This document shows positions 12,201 through 26,737 of a stretch of DNA of 64,000 nt, piece after piece. The first letter of the stretch is position 1, and every line of letters starts with the position of its first letter. This DNA comes from Onchocerca volvulus (Eukaryota; Nematoda; Chromadorea; Rhabditida; Onchocercidae). Below the pieces are notes generated by a model, which had not been told where the DNA came from, did not search any database, and saw only the letters and a program-made list of their open reading frames with translations. The stretch lies in the NCBI GenBank assembly GCA_000499405.2, contig HG738140.1:1755024-1819023 (forward strand). The letters are read 5' to 3'. A program made the translations under genes and the position numbers.

Positions 12201-12991
12201 ATCATGTATTATTTATATAAATTTTAATAATAATTTTTAGAATTTCAAAAGTGTAATTTTAAAAATGAAATGTTTATCATATATTTGTAAAAAATTACTC
12301 ATTTTTCCTGCATTTTTATAAAGAAGACAGTACGACGCTTGTTTATTGATTTTTTGCTTCAGTAATTTCGAAAAAAAAAAAACCAGAAAAACAAGAAATG
12401 TGCAATCGATTATGAATCATTTTTTAGTTATCAGGAAAAAAGAAAAAAAATACCAAAATCTGGGTTGTAAGGAAACACAAAATGTAAGTTTTACTTATGT
12501 CCATGAGACAAAAAAAAAAAAAAAAAGTTGCAAAGTGAATTTCATATTAAAGTTGAAAAGTTCCAAGTGAAATTATTTATACTTATGTCCATCAGACAAA
12601 AAAAAAAAGCTGTAAAATGAATTTTTAAATTGAAATTAGCGAATTCTAGCGAATTCACTAACTTAATTAGCATCATCAATATTTGAAAAGAATAATTGGA
12701 AATGAATTCTGCTAATATAAAATAGAAAAAATAAACACATGACGAAGGAAATAAAATTTTTATTTGACAAGTTTGCTTAAAGTAAACCCAAAATTAGAGA
12801 GCATATTTAGAAGTTTTGAAGATATTCAGATGAATTCTGATGCTATAATTTGTTAAATATTATCAAAATTAAGCCTAAAACTATTTTTCGATATTTTGAC
12901 ATTTGCGTAAAACGGACAAACAAAGTTGTAAAATGAATTTCAAATTGAAATTAGAAAGTTCATTGGTGATTATTTTTTCATTTCATTGATA

Positions 12992-13057
12992 ATTGTTATC
13001 AAAGAATTATTCGTTAGTGATTTTTTTTTCTTTCATTGATAATTCTTTGATAACAAT
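12992..13057. repeat. 19-bp perfect inverted repeat
   Basis: Arms ATTGTTATCAAAGAATTAT (12992-13010) and its reverse complement (13039-13057) are separated by 28 bp. Both arms are preceded by the direct repeat TTTCATTGATAATT, partly overlapping the arms. Confidence 0.75.
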
Positions 13058-13567
13058 CATTTTTGTTAATTCGCTGATTAAATTTTTTTGCCGAGTATTT
13101 CGTTTTGAATTTTCAAGAATCATTTAGAAAATGAAACGATAATTTAATTTTTGTATGTTAGAAAACGACAAAGATAATATAAATAAATTTATTGATAAGA
13201 AATCCGTGAAGGAAATTGTTTGTTAATTTTATTTTATTTTATTTTTTTATTTTTTTTCCAATATTCGTTCCTAAAGGACAAAGTTTTTTTTTTTCTATTT
13301 CAAGAAAATTTTCGAATAGAAATGTTAGAAAAGTTTGTTTATTAGTAGATGAATTGAAATATGTAAACAAAAATATTGCTACTGCTAAGATAAGTGCTAA
13401 TTATTTGAAAAAATAATCAAAAAAAACCAAAAAAACAAAAATAGCACCAAAATTAACAAAAGTAAACAAATATATTTTTTATATAATTAGAAAGCAAAAG
13501 AATTATTGGCATTGTCTAATGAAAGTTGACAACCAAGAATATTAGAAATAAACAATTTTTTGATTTA

Positions 13568-13624
13568 AAATTTTAGAATAAACTGTAATTATGAAAAATA
13601 TAATTACAGTTTATTCTAAAATTT
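13568..13624. repeat. 25-bp perfect hairpin
   Basis: Left arm 13568-13592 and right arm 13600-13624 are perfect reverse complements around a 7-bp loop (GAAAAAT). The arms begin AAATTTTAGAATAAACTG. It could be a small foldback element or a transcribed hairpin; no flanking target duplication is clear. Confidence 0.85.
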
Positions 13625-14820
13625 AGATTTAGATTTTAAATTCAATCGATATTTGAACAAACCTTTCAAAACAAAGAAAAATCAAATGCATTATTTAACA
13701 GAAAATAATAAAAAAAGAAAAAAAAGGAGAAAATTATAACATTGTTTAATCTAAATTACAAAATTTCCTCCTACCTATTGATTAATTAATTACTAATTAA
13801 TTAGGACATTGATAGGAATTTGAAAAAAAAATGATTAAATAAATACTGTAAATTTAAAGAATTATGATAATTTTCCCACTCTTTTATTTTTTTTTTTTTT
13901 TTTCATTATAATAGAAGTGAAAAAATTAAACTTGCCAAGTAACTAATTATATCAATTGTTGGCATGAAAGACTTAGTCTAGGCATGTTTCCTAATTAATT
14001 AACAATTAATTAATAGCTTCCGTTATTTGCTTGATAATTAGTAATTAGTAACTCATCAAATTTCAATTTCCTTCATTTTAGCAACATAGCAAAAATATCA
14101 ATTATCAAGCAAATTATCAGTTAGCCAAGTTCAATATTTTATTTAAAAATTTGAAAAATTTCCAAAAAAAAAAAAAAAAGAAGGATGAAATATTAAGAAG
14201 GAGAATGTTTCTGTTTCCTAAGGTTACAGAAAAATTAGCATTCGTTAATCAATCAGTCAATTATTCAGGTTCATAAATTATTTTAAAACTTAAAACTTCG
14301 AAATTTAAAAAAAAAAAAAAAGGTAAATGAAATCTTGGAAAGATGATATTTCCGTTACTAAAAGCCTTTACTTTCTCATCAGTAACAATAAACAAATGCA
14401 AACAACAATTTGACAGGAAGAGAAAAAATTGTCATAATTAATTAGTCTGCGAAAATGAAATTTGCGAAAAGTCAAAATTTTGCGTCAAAATTTCGCAACA
14501 AATAAAAGAAAATTTTTGCATTTTCTTAAAAAAATTGTGTAATAATAAATGATAAATCGAACTTTTTTTCCTATTTTTTTTTTCACACTCATTTTGGCAT
14601 CTTTCTTCAAAATCAATGAATCATTTGGCAGTTTTTCTCTTCTTCTTTTTTTTTTTTTTTTTTCTGAAATTTGAATCAATTTTCTCTTTCTTTTCAATAT
14701 TCCTCTATTTATTGACACTTTTCCTCTTCTCCTTCTTATTCGTCCTACTTCAGATGGATTTAATTTTTGAATGATGCATGAGATTGATTCGTTTTCCGAT
14801 AAAATTCAGCCCGAGGCATC

Positions 14821-14977
14821 TAAAGAAGATGAAGAAGCCTAAATTTTGATTGAATGACCAACTTGAAAGCTTTTAAGGAAGATGAGGAGGCCTAGGCTCT
14901 TATTGAGTGGTTAGGCCGAAAATCTTTTGAAAATGAAGAAGCCTAGGGCTCTGATTGAGTGACCAGAATTATGGCTT
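14821..14977. repeat. three-copy tandem repeat, period about 53-54 bp
   Basis: Three diverged units start at about 14821, 14875 and 14929. Each has (A)GAAGATGAAGAAGCCT, then CT-TATTGAGTG and a GCTTTT/TCTTTT end. It is unusually G-rich for this desert. Confidence 0.7.
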
Positions 14978-16758
14978 TAGATTTTTCTAAAAACTAAAAA
15001 GAGGTAAGATAAGACGCAACGATATGTTTGAATGTACTTATGAATAATATTTTTATGGCTCATATTATCAAGAATATTTTATGAAAGTAATTTTTTTTTT
15101 AATTTTTAATTTTTAATTCAGAAAAAAAAAAAAAAAAAAAGGATAATTTGAAGAAAAATAATTTCCATTAGGCGACAGAAAATAACGATCTATAAAGGCG
15201 AAGCAATTAAAAATTCGTTATTAAAATTCGAAAGAAAAAAAAAAGCTTTCAAATTTTAATACGAATTTCATCAATATATTTGTTTGAAAAAAAGTACCAT
15301 TCAAACATTTCAGTAGTTATTTTGAAAAATTTTCAATTGTTGGATTATTGTTATTATTATTTTTTTTTTTTTTTTTTTTTGAGTTGAATCATATTAAAAT
15401 CGCCTGAAAGTATTTCAAAATTCAAAACTTTCCTTTTTTTTTTTATGAACATAAATAAATTTATTTCAAAATATGAAAAATATTTAAAAATAAATAGAAA
15501 ATTTCCAGAAGTAAAGAAATAACCTTTTCAAGAAATTTAAGCTAAGTTATCAGGTTACTCGAGAAATCATTTTTGAATCTAAAAATAAACTTGAAAAAAA
15601 ATATCAATGAGTTTTTCAGCAATTTCTTCTAAAATGTCAATAAACTTTCTAAATTTAATAACTAATATTAGCAATTTTAAATAATTGAAATTAATCTTTT
15701 AATTTCAATATTTTTTAATCTTTTCGAATAACTTTCATGCTTGATTAATTACATTTAATTATTGAAATTGAAAAAATTCAATAATTTGTTATGGAAATAA
15801 AATTTGAAATAATGAATTAAAATTTTCAATGGTTTATTTCGATACAACAACAATATACATCTTATTTCATTTTATTTTTTTTTTGAATAACTAAAAATTA
15901 GTCGAACGAAGTTGGAAATTCCAAAATTTTGGCGAAATTTGAAATTTCCAACTCTTTTATTACTTTTGGGTGATGGAAAGTGGAAGTAGAATCGATTGAA
16001 ATTAAATAAATAAAATAAAAATGATATATTGGTTACATTTTAACATCTGTTTGCCATAAGAACATTTTTCCTCTTCATGGGCAATAATATTTATTATCAT
16101 TGTGATACTTTAAATCATTTTTGATAATATCAATTTATCAGAAAAAAAATTTGACATTTTAAAATCGAATAATTAGATATCACTATCTGATTATGCAAAT
16201 GACTTATTGCATGAAAGATAATTTAATAGTAATTAATAATTTCTGAATGAAATTTGTAATAAATTAGTAGTATCTCTTTTATTTTTCTTATCATATCTTT
16301 TTAATACTTTTAATCTTAATCAATTCTCGAATCAGTTTATCTATATCAATTTTATCTATTCATTATTCCTATCTTATTTTTTTTTTTTTTTGGTTTAAAA
16401 TTATGACAAAAAATTTTCGATATTTTCTACCGGATAACACACCTATAAAAAATGTAAAATAAACTTGGAAGTTGTCGACATTTTAAAATCAAATTTGCCC
16501 ATTTAATGTTATTAATATTTAAATAAATAATTTTTAAAATCAAATATGCTCAATTATCGTTATTAATATTAAGATAAATAAATAAATCTAATAATAATAA
16601 TAATTAAAATAAATAAAACAAACTCAATATATCATAAATATTTAAGATATTTTGTTATGAAATTTTAAAGCATATGAAATAAAAATAAAAAATTTAGCTG
16701 AATTCTAATAAATATGCTTAAAATCATATAATTAATAAGCAATTTAATCAAATTGTTT

Positions 16759-16814
16759 GTTTACTTAATTAGAATTACGGCAATTTTAATTTTTTAGAAC
16801 TTAATTAAGTAAAC
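16759..16814. repeat. 13-bp inverted repeat
   Basis: GTTTACTTAATTA at 16759-16771 is complemented by TAATTAAGTAAAC at 16802-16814 across a 30-bp spacer. Confidence 0.6.
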
Positions 16815-19787
16815 AGAATGAATTATTCCACAAAAATAGACAAAAAAAAAAAAATTTAAAATAAATAAAATCGATGAAAAAGCAATCTCATCATATCCAA
16901 AAATAGCCTTTGAAGATAATTTTGGATTTCCCTGCTTGATTAAATTTATATTTGAATGAATAAATGGAAATAAAATTGTATTTCGAATAAAAATTATATA
17001 AATCTTATTTATTTGCCTTCTTGCTTAAACGAATTCGACAATTGAATAAGAAATCTGTTCCAATTTAATAACAAATTCAATTTACATGAAATTTTGGAAT
17101 TAAATCCAAAATTTATTCACAAAACTTTAAAGTTGAAAATTCGAATTACTTTAAATTTCAAGTCCACAAAAAAAAAAAGTTGAAAAAAAAACTTTCCAAA
17201 TTTAAACATTTTATCTTATGAAATGAAAATAAAATATTCTGCAAAAAAAAAAAACTTTTTTTACTTACTTTTTTGACAAATGAAAAAAAAACGAATTTGA
17301 AAACTTAAAAAAAAATTTCGACAAAAAAATTGCCATTTTTTTAAAAATTTTTTGATTTTACCTAGCATCATTTTTTCACAAGTTCCAATTTCATTTAGCA
17401 AAAATCACGAATTTTTCATTTTTATCAAAAATACTAATTGATTGGTTAGTGTGAATTTCATGATTGATACTCGTTGGCAAACACGTGAAAAATCGTTGAA
17501 AATATATCGAAAAATTTTTCCGGAAAAATTTGAATTTCAAAAAAATTATTTTAAATCTATGGATGGGGAAAAAAAAACGGCGTTTGTTAGAGAAAACAAG
17601 TTTTGAGAAGTGAATTTTAAAAAAAGTAATCGAAAATTGTGAGAGAAAAATAAGAGATTTGTATTGGGCCGTTATTTTAAATTGTCGCCAAAATAATGAC
17701 CTAAATTTGCTGGAATAAAATAAAATAGTTTAAAGTATCGAATCAAATTGAACTTTAACCTTAGTTTCAGTTCCGGGAATAACTTGTAATTATTTACTAC
17801 CTATGAATTTAGCTTATCATCAAATTAGATAACTTATATCACCATCAAGTTATCATCTATTGAGATTATCAAAATCATCTAAGGGATATTTTGTTTATTT
17901 AACAAGTAAATGAATGATACAAAGGAAGGACGGAAAAAAAACAGAAAACTTGAAAGATTGGAAAGATTTGTCGAAAATTTTCAAATTTTTCCATAATATC
18001 ATCATAGTGCAAATGTTTAGCTCTCTTTTGGCTCTTTTTTATGACCTGTCTTGGCTCTTTTTTATGAGATCTAATTGTCTTGGCTATTTTTTTTTTTGTC
18101 ATCAAACTATCCGGTATTAAACTATTTTTTATATTCGCTGTCAGTCATTTAAAAAAAAAAAAAAAAAAAAGAAAGAAAAAGAGAAAAGTTTTGATTTGTT
18201 TATAATTTTTTTTTCCCGCTCGATTATTCATAAAATAGCATTTAAAAATAATTGCACCATTATTTATCATAAGATTATTGGGAATATATTTAAATCAAAG
18301 TTTATTTTTTTTAAATCAAGTTTATTATTTTTTTTTTTTTTTTTTTAAAATTTTCTTTCAAGTTTCGAAGTTCCAATTTTGAAAAAGAATATTAGTACTA
18401 TTAAAGAAGTCATAAAAAATAATGCTTTCAATTAAATTAACTACCTTATTTAGTTTAGCTTAAAATAATCGAGAATAATGAATTGAAATTAAAATTTTTT
18501 TTTTTGAAAATTATATTGAATTTAAAATAACTAAAATACTGCTTAATTCAGCATAAAAATTATTGAAACATTGAAGAATAATGAATTTAAAATTTTTCAA
18601 AAATTTTGCTAAATTTAAAAATAACTTAAATTTTTAATTAAAAAAAAAAATGGTTGCAAATATTAATTCATTCGGGATTGATCACATTTGGAATATTTAT
18701 TTATTTATTTTTTCTTGATAATAGAGTATAAAAAATATCTTTTAATTTTGATATAATGTTTTGGCTAATTTGGCTACTTGTCTGGATGCCAATAGGCCAA
18801 AATTAAATTTTATTAAGAATTAATGATTATAGTAGAAATTTAGATTTTGAAGTAAATTTAAATTTAAAAAAAAAAAATTATACCATAATAGAGGGAAATA
18901 AAATTAAATAATGATTTTTTAATTATTGAAATCGAAGAAATGAATTTTATGTTTGAAAATCAAAAACGCTAAAGTTTTGAAAATTAATGAATTTATAAAG
19001 TATTTAAACAATAAACAAAACTATCATTTAAGCTCAAAACAAAAGACTTTTTTTTTTCAAAAAATGCTCAAATTAGAAACTTATTTGGCAAATTAGGCCT
19101 TTAATGGTTCAAAAAAAAAAAAAAAACGAAGGAATCTTTAATAACTTTATTGAATTGAAAGTGATTCATATAAAAATTGAATAAATTGCTTGCATTTCTT
19201 TAAAAAAATTGAATTTTTCAAAAATTCTAAAATTAAAAATAAGAAAATACGAAATTCCCACATATTTTTCAATTATTCAGAATGAATTACTTTTAATTCA
19301 ATAAAATAAACATATATTTTAAAGGGGGAAAAGAAAAATTCGCAGAATTTGAGTTTTTAAATGAAAAAAAAAAAAAAAAGAAAAAAAAATAGGAAAATAT
19401 TTCAAACAAAAACAAAACAACTGATCTTTCATTTGATAAAAGACAGATGTTTTGTTTGAAAATTTGTTTTCGAATATATTTTTAATCTAATTATGCCGGT
19501 TGAAATGAATTTGCCTAATTTAAAAGTTTTTGTTTCTTTGAAAAATTTTTCGCAAAATGTTATGATTTAAGAAAAACGAAAAACTTACTTTATTTACCTT
19601 TACTTTACTTAAAAATTTAAAAACATCAAAAAATTCAAAAAATGAAAAGAATAATTTCTCATTTATAAAATTTCCAGAAATTAGTAAATTAGGATAATTT
19701 TTCAAACAGACCATGTTTTAAAAAAGGTTATTTTAAATTTTGAATTTTTGATCTTTAATCAAAAAGTTTATTTCCCTAGAAAAAACA

Positions 19788-19826
<39 letters not shown>

Positions 19827-21649
19827 ATGTAATTTGAATGTTGAAAACATTTAACTTTTAATAAATCCATTCATTTCAAATTTTTCGTTCAATTAATTAA
19901 TGAGGAAAAGAAAAAAAATATTCTTTCATTTAAGCAACGACAAAAAACTGAACTTGATCTTTTTAATTTTTAATGTTTAATTAACATTATTATCTTCATT
20001 AATAAAAGAATGTTGAATTTTTGGAAGAAAAAATCGTCGAAATCTGAAAAATCTCGAAAAAATATATCTTTTAGCTAAATTTTTAGTCTTAAACTTAAAA
20101 TTTAAAATTTAAATTGAATTGTGGAAAAATATAATTTAAGATAACTGAAATTTCAGAAGAAAAATATGCAATATATGTGTAGTGTTTACGCTGCAATTTA
20201 ATAAACTTTTTTTTTGAAGTTCATTTTTAAAAAATGACGAATTGCTATTTCTTATTTTTATAACTGATAATATTTTGGACTGATAATATTTTGAAACTTG
20301 GCGAGGAAAGATAAAACCAGGTAAAACCAAGAAATATATTGATTAACTTGTTATCACCTTACTTTTCAAATTTGAGAAATTTGAAAAAAAATTAGAAAAA
20401 AACAAAAAAGAAATTAAAATTTAAAAAAACAAAAGAAAAAATCCTTTTGTTAGTCTACAAAATGTGTTAATCTGAAATGATTTATAAATATATAATAACA
20501 TAACATGAAAATGAATTTAATATTAAAAAATCCTAGATCTATTCATTAAAAAAATTACAAGTTAAAAAATTTTTAAAAAATAAAAATAGAAACCTACTTT
20601 TAAAAAAAATAAGAAATAAAAAGACTTAAACATACTTGTTCAATTCATGAAATTCAAAAAAGTTTTTCATTTTTGATTAAATTATGAAAATAAAGTTATA
20701 ACAAAGTTTAAGCAAATATTTTACATAAAAAAGCACAAAGTTTAAGCAATTTATTTTCAATAATAAAAATATTTGAATAAATGACGTGTGAAAATAACAA
20801 GATTTGAGCGATGACGTATTTTTGATGTGTTGAAATTTTGAGAAATTTGATGAAATTTTTTTTATACAACTTTTATCATTTATATATTTATTGATAATAT
20901 CAGTTCCAGATTAACGAGTAATTAATTCTTTCATTTTTTGAAAAAAAAAATTTTAATGATAATTTTTGAAATTTTTATTTTTATAAAATGTTTAATCGAA
21001 TTATACAACTTGCAGCAACTTGCACTAATATCTATAAAAATCATGCATTTAATTAAGCAATATCTATTTATTAATTATCAATATCTATTTAATTAAATAA
21101 TTCTATTTAATTAAGCAAAAAAAAAATTACAAAATATATGGAACCACAAAAATTAAGATAAACAAAAAGATTGAAAGAAAAAACATTGAAAGGAATGAGT
21201 AAACAATTTTTTAAACTATATAATAATTATACAAATAAATTATTCTTATCGTTTTTATTGTTTCTATTACTATAATCAGTAATGAAAAATCTAAAATCAA
21301 TAATGATGAAATCAATAATGAAAAAATCTAAATTTACAAAATTTCGTACGATTTTTCAGAAAATTTCAAAGTTTTATCAATTGAAAATAATTCATTTTAC
21401 GAATTTCTCGGTTTTTTTTCGTAGCAATAAACTGAAAAAACGTGGGATACGTAGCGTTACGTGACGTGTTACGTGACTTGTCAAAATAACTAATTTAGCA
21501 AAATTTTGAAATTATCAGATTGAGTTCAATTCATATTCAAAATTTTACTTTTCTATATCATAATGACGAAAATGAGCATAATATTTTATGCAAATTGTAA
21601 TTATTGCAAATATTTTCGATTTAAAATTAAAAAGAGCGAAATGGATTAA

Positions 21650-21840
21650 ACGAATTAAACTAAATGGATTAGATCGGATGAATTAAATAAATTGAATAAA
21701 TTTAAAAACTGAATTAAATTAATTAAATAAATTTAAAAAGTGAATTAAACAATTTGAATGAATTTCAAAAATGAAATAAAGAAATTAAATAAATTCAAAA
21801 AATGAACTAAATAAATTTGGAAAATGAATTAAATGGATTG
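21650..21840. repeat. degenerate AT-rich tandem repeat
   Basis: About five diverged units built around GAATTAAATAAATT(T/C)AAAAA.GAA. Boundaries are approximate. Confidence 0.5.
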
Positions 21841-22195
21841 TAACAATATTTCATTTCAATATTTACTTTTTTTTTTTGGATTTAATCTAACTTAATTTGA
21901 ATTGGAAATTTTGCTGAAAGCATTATCAACACGTGAAATTATAATAAAAATGATCGATAAATCATATAAAATGGCATCTATCATTTTTATTATTTAAAAA
22001 ATGTCAAATAAAGCTGAATATTGGCACATATTATTAAAACTTTTGTTTACAACAAAAATGTCAAAATTTGCTTTTCATCTTTCTCTCTCAATTCTCGAGA
22101 AAAATTACATCAAATCAAATAGATTTCGTCGTTTTCTAATGCTTGTTTTGCGATTTCGCAAAAAAAAAAAAAAAAATACGATGTTGATTTTATAA

Positions 22196-22812
22196 GTTTG
22201 ATTATAGATTGAGAAATCTTAAGTTTATAAATTAGAAATTGAGATGTCTGAGAGATTTCAAGTTTCTAAAGTTAAGTGGGATGTTTGAGAGATTATAGGC
22301 TTGTAAAATTAAATAAATGAGATAATTGAAAGGTTATAAATTTGTAAAATTAAAAATGACGTTTTTGAAATATCTTAAGTTCGTAAACTATAAATTGAAA
22401 TTTTGAGAGATCCTAAATTTGTAAAATTATAAATTGAGTTGTTTGAGAGATTATGAGTTCGTAAAATTAAAAATGATGTATTGGAAAGATTAGAAGTTTA
22501 AAACAATTGAAAATGATGTTTTTAAAAATTAAAAATGAAATGTTTCAAAGATCTTAAGTGTTAAATCACAACTTAAGATTTTGAGAGATTTTAAGTTTGC
22601 AAATTCAAGTGAGATATTTGAGAGATTATAAATTTGTAAAATTACAAATGATGTATTTGAAAGATTTCAAGTTGTAAATTACAACTTGAGATTTTGAGAG
22701 ATCTTAAGTTTGTGAATTCAAGTTACAAAATTTAAGATGTTTGAGAGATTATAAGTTTGTAAAATTAAAAATAAAATATTCAAGAGATCTTAAATTTGTA
22801 AATTACAAGAAA
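22196..22812. repeat. satellite-like tandem array, units about 45-50 bp
   Basis: A dozen or so diverged units share TTTGAGAGATTATAAGTTTG followed by TAAAATTAAAAATGA. Variants alternate GATTATAA with GATCTTAA. The array shares little with the other arrays in the desert. Confidence 0.75.
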
Positions 22813-23680
22813 ATCATTGAAATATTATGAGATAGGGAATGAAAACGAGTGAATAAAAATGTTGAAAATAATTTAAAAGTAATTTTAAAACTACTAATTG
22901 ATTTCAAATTTTTTGACGATCACTTTTCAATCATTTCGATGATTCAATTATCAATCAATTGTCAAATAATTTGAAAAATTGGATCATCACAACTGATATT
23001 TTTGAAAATTTTATGAACATCTGTAATAGAATGATTGATAATTGACGTATGCATAATTTGTTTATCTCATTTATCTGACATTTTTAATTTTAAAATTGTA
23101 AAACTTTTGAGAAAAAATTCGAAACTTTTAAAATTTATTTCTTAAATTTACTAAATTTTTTCCCTAAAATCTAAATTTTTTTAGATTCTAATTCCTTTTT
23201 TGATTTCTCTCCAAGTTTTAATTTCAGGTAATTTTGTTAAATGGCTTGCAATTTTGAAATGATATAAGTTTTCGTTGTAAAAATTTTTTGTTTATAACTT
23301 TGAAATGTTGCAAATTCCTGGAATTTTTGAGGAAATGAAATACTTATCTAATTTGTAGAAATGAAATATTCATCCAATTTGTGGCTAATTCCAATATAAT
23401 TACAGTAAAAATATTGTCATCCATCGGTGACACACAATTTTTCGGCATTTTTTCAACTATGTTTCAGAAATTATATCAAATAATTCAAAATTTGCATGAA
23501 GTTTTTTTGCAATAAAATATTAAATTCTTCATAAAATGCAATTAAGTGTATAAAATGATATTAATTTTTTTTAAATATTTTTGTAAAATATCAATTGTAA
23601 TTAATGTAAATAATTACGTAATTTTTTTGTAAATGATTTCAAAAATTCGTCGTGAAATTTGAAATGAACATATTGATTGA

Positions 23681-23935
23681 AATTTCAAATCAGGTCAAGA
23701 AATTATCACAATGATCAGGAAGAATTTGAAGTAGATCTGATTTATGAATGGATCAAATTGAAAGATTTCTAATTCGGTATTAAATTTGTTTTAATAATTT
23801 TTTAATTAAATGATATCAAAAATTCTTTATAATACTGATCCAAGTTTCAACCAGGTCAAAAGATTACAATGATGATCAGTGATAATTTGAGGCAGATCTG
23901 ATTTATGGATGGATTAAATTGGAAGATTCTAATTT
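23681..23935. repeat. 95-bp direct repeat, two diverged copies
   Basis: Copies at about 23681-23775 and 23841-23935 share TTTCAA.CAGGTCAA, ATGATCAG, and GCAGATCTGATTTATGGATG-like blocks, at a spacing of about 160 bp. They are followed at 23953-24028 by a shorter repeat of TTGAATACGTTATATTCACG units. Confidence 0.7.
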
Positions 23936-23952
23936 TGACGTTTGTTTCATTT

Positions 23953-24028
23953 TGAATACGTTATATTCACGTTCTCACGTTCTTGAATACGTTATATTCA
24001 CGTTCTTGATTACGTCAAATTCACGTTC
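23953..24028. repeat. short tandem repeat of GAATACGTTATATTCACGTTC-type units
   Basis: Three units, the first two sharing TTGAATACGTTATATTCACG exactly and the third diverged (TTGATTACGTCAAATTCACG). An extra TCACGTTC lies between units 1 and 2. Confidence 0.7.
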
Positions 24029-24888
24029 ACTAATGCAAAAAATGTCTTCCAATAAGTAGCAGTTGGTTGATTTTAAAAAGAAGCATTATTTTTCTGATTT
24101 CAGTTTGAAAAAAAAGGTACCAACTCTTGATCAAACTTAGAAACCCAAAAAAAAAAAAAAAAAAAAAGGAAGGAAGGTTAAATGTCATCTGTCACATTTA
24201 TGGTTGGATGATTAAAACCGATAAATTAGGGAACAATGATCGATTATTTTGAAATGAAAAATAGGATCATCACATCGAAGAGAAATAAATTTCAAATGAA
24301 AGAGAGAGAGAGGGAGGGAAAAAGAAAGAAAGAAAAAAAAAGTTAAAATTGTAGTATTTTCAGATCGATTCACTTATCTTTATTTACTTATTTTAGATGT
24401 CAATCAGTACAATACTGGTTTTTGTTCCATTTTTATTTCAATTTATTTCCATTACTTTATCGCTTGAAAAGGAAAAAGGTTTTATGAAAAATTACTTATA
24501 ACTCATCGAGCGATTTTGAAAAAAAAAAAAAAAGTTATTGAAATAGAAAAATATTGATTTTTCTATCATTCGTTCAAATATTAAATAACCCTTTAAAATG
24601 GCAAAAAATTGAAATGAAATATAAAAGTAAAATGTCAGGGAAAGAGCAAAAATGAAAAGAAAGGAAAAAGTTTATTAAAAATATGACATGGAAAGGATCA
24701 AAATAAAATTCTTGCAGATTTTGGAAAATAAATTCATTATTTTAATCAAACTCATTAAAAAAAAAAGGAATTTGAATTTGATAAATTGATAAGTGAGTGA
24801 TAAGCATTTTTGTTATTCAGTTGTTTCTTTCCCAATTTAATTTCACTAAAGGAAAAATTCAAAAAATTCAGTTATTCCTGTTCAGCTT

Positions 24889-25173
24889 TTTAAATTCTTA
24901 TCAAATTCAAAAAAGAAAAAAAATTACTTTTTTTTTTTGATTCGGAGAAAAAAAACCTGCTATTTCTGATAAATTTATCAATTAATCAAAAGATTTAATT
25001 CTTACCAAATGAAAATTAGCTGAAATAATTCAAATATTTTTCATCAATTTTTCGTTTTTTTTTCTTTTTTTTTTTTTTTTAAATTCTTATCAAATGTAAA
25101 AGAAATTATGGTGATTTTTTGATTGGGAGAAAAAAATTTGTTATTATTGATAAATTTATCGATTAATTAAAGG
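24889..25173. repeat. about 100-bp direct duplication
   Basis: Copies at about 24889-24993 and 25079-25173 share AAATTCTTATCAAAT, GATT.GGAGAAAAAAA and TGATAAATTTATC.ATTAAT, with a T-run between them. Confidence 0.65.
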
Positions 25174-25611
25174 AATCAATGTTCAATTGATCACAATTTA
25201 CTTGAAAACAAACTTAAAACTTGTTTGGCTTAAAAATTTTACTAACTTACTTAACTTACTAATGAAAAACTTAACTTAATCAACGAAATTAACTTGTAAT
25301 GATCGCACAATTTTCAGTATTGATTTTTTTGACGAATATTTTCATCTATTTCACACAAAATGCAGTTATTGTTGGAAGAAAAATGTGGAAATTTTATTTT
25401 AAAATTTCAAAATTAGTAAAATACAAATTATGCTTAAATTTAATGAGAATTGTTATAATTAATTACTTGTTTCTGATTATTAGAAATTAAAATGAAAGTA
25501 TAAATATACCTTCACTGCAATTTATATATTTCTAATTAGTAAAAAACAAAAAAAATACAAAAAAAAAAACAAACAAACGAACAAACAAGCAAATCAGAAA
25601 GAACTTAATCG

Positions 25612-25745
25612 GAATTAGTAAATTCATTGAATTTATCAAACACCAGTGATAAATGATGATCATTAATCAGTGACAAAATTGGGACAAACTCAATCGAATT
25701 GATAAATTCATTAAACTTATCAAATATCAGTGATAAATGATGATT
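25612..25745. repeat. 50-bp direct duplication
   Basis: Copies at about 25612-25661 and 25695-25745 share AAATTCATT.AA.TTATCAAA and CAGTGATAAATGATGAT. Confidence 0.65.
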
Positions 25746-26737
25746 ACCAAAGAGTTGAATCGATAAAGATCGATTAATAATGGTTGAAACAATTTAAAAA
25801 TTGAACATAAAATTAAGCGTTTGATACAATCAATTATTCAATTCAATTTTTAATATCAATAAATGTTAAATTATAAAATTATCAACAAAAATGGTTGATC
25901 GAAATTGATTGAAATTAAAATTGAAATCAGCCATGAACTTAAAATTGAAATTAAAATCACACAAATCAAAATTGTTTCTACGAGCTTATGGAAAAAAGAA
26001 AAAACTTTGTGAGAGAATATAAATTCTACAAATTTTTTAAATAAATTTCGATTAACTTTTTATGGTGAAACTTTTTTCGTAAAAATTTTCATTTTTTACC
26101 ATCAAAAAAATTTATCAATGATATGAAAATAATCGATACTAATCGAATCGAATTTAAAGTATAAAATTTAAATTAAAATTTAAACCTTTTTTTTTCGGGT
26201 TTTTGAAAAGAAATTGCTGAGATGGGGTTGTTTGCAAGTTTTAACATAAACTAACATTGTTTTTGAAAATTTTCAGTATATATTAGCAAATTTTTATAGC
26301 TAAATTAACCGGCACAAATAGCTAAGATTGAAAAAAAAAGAAAAAAGTTAAGCCATCTTGTACCAGGAAATTTTAGTTTTATCCATTATTCATCCTTTTT
26401 TTTTTTTTTTTCTCGAATTTTATTTCTTGAAAGTCTTTTTTTTCTTTCTTTTGTTTAACAAAATTGATGTCGAAATGTTAAAAAAAAAAAAAAAATAAAA
26501 GATATTTATGATGATAAATAAAAATAAAGACGTAAAAGCAATGATTTATAGAAAAAAATCAAGTTGGAACATTTGTTGAGAAAAAGTTTTTTTTTCCTTT
26601 TTTTTCTTAGAAATTAAAAAAAGAATTGAAAAGTTCAATTAGATTAGAAATTTCGTTAAATCCTAAAATGCTTCACATCAATTATTCTACAGTATTATAC
26701 TTTTTATCTATAATTTTCAATATAATATCATGCCTTC

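Noticed and set aside
17899..18120. Overlapping 68-codon frames on both strands
   Set aside because: Low-complexity Lys/Phe composition in the desert, no splice signals, mutually antisense.
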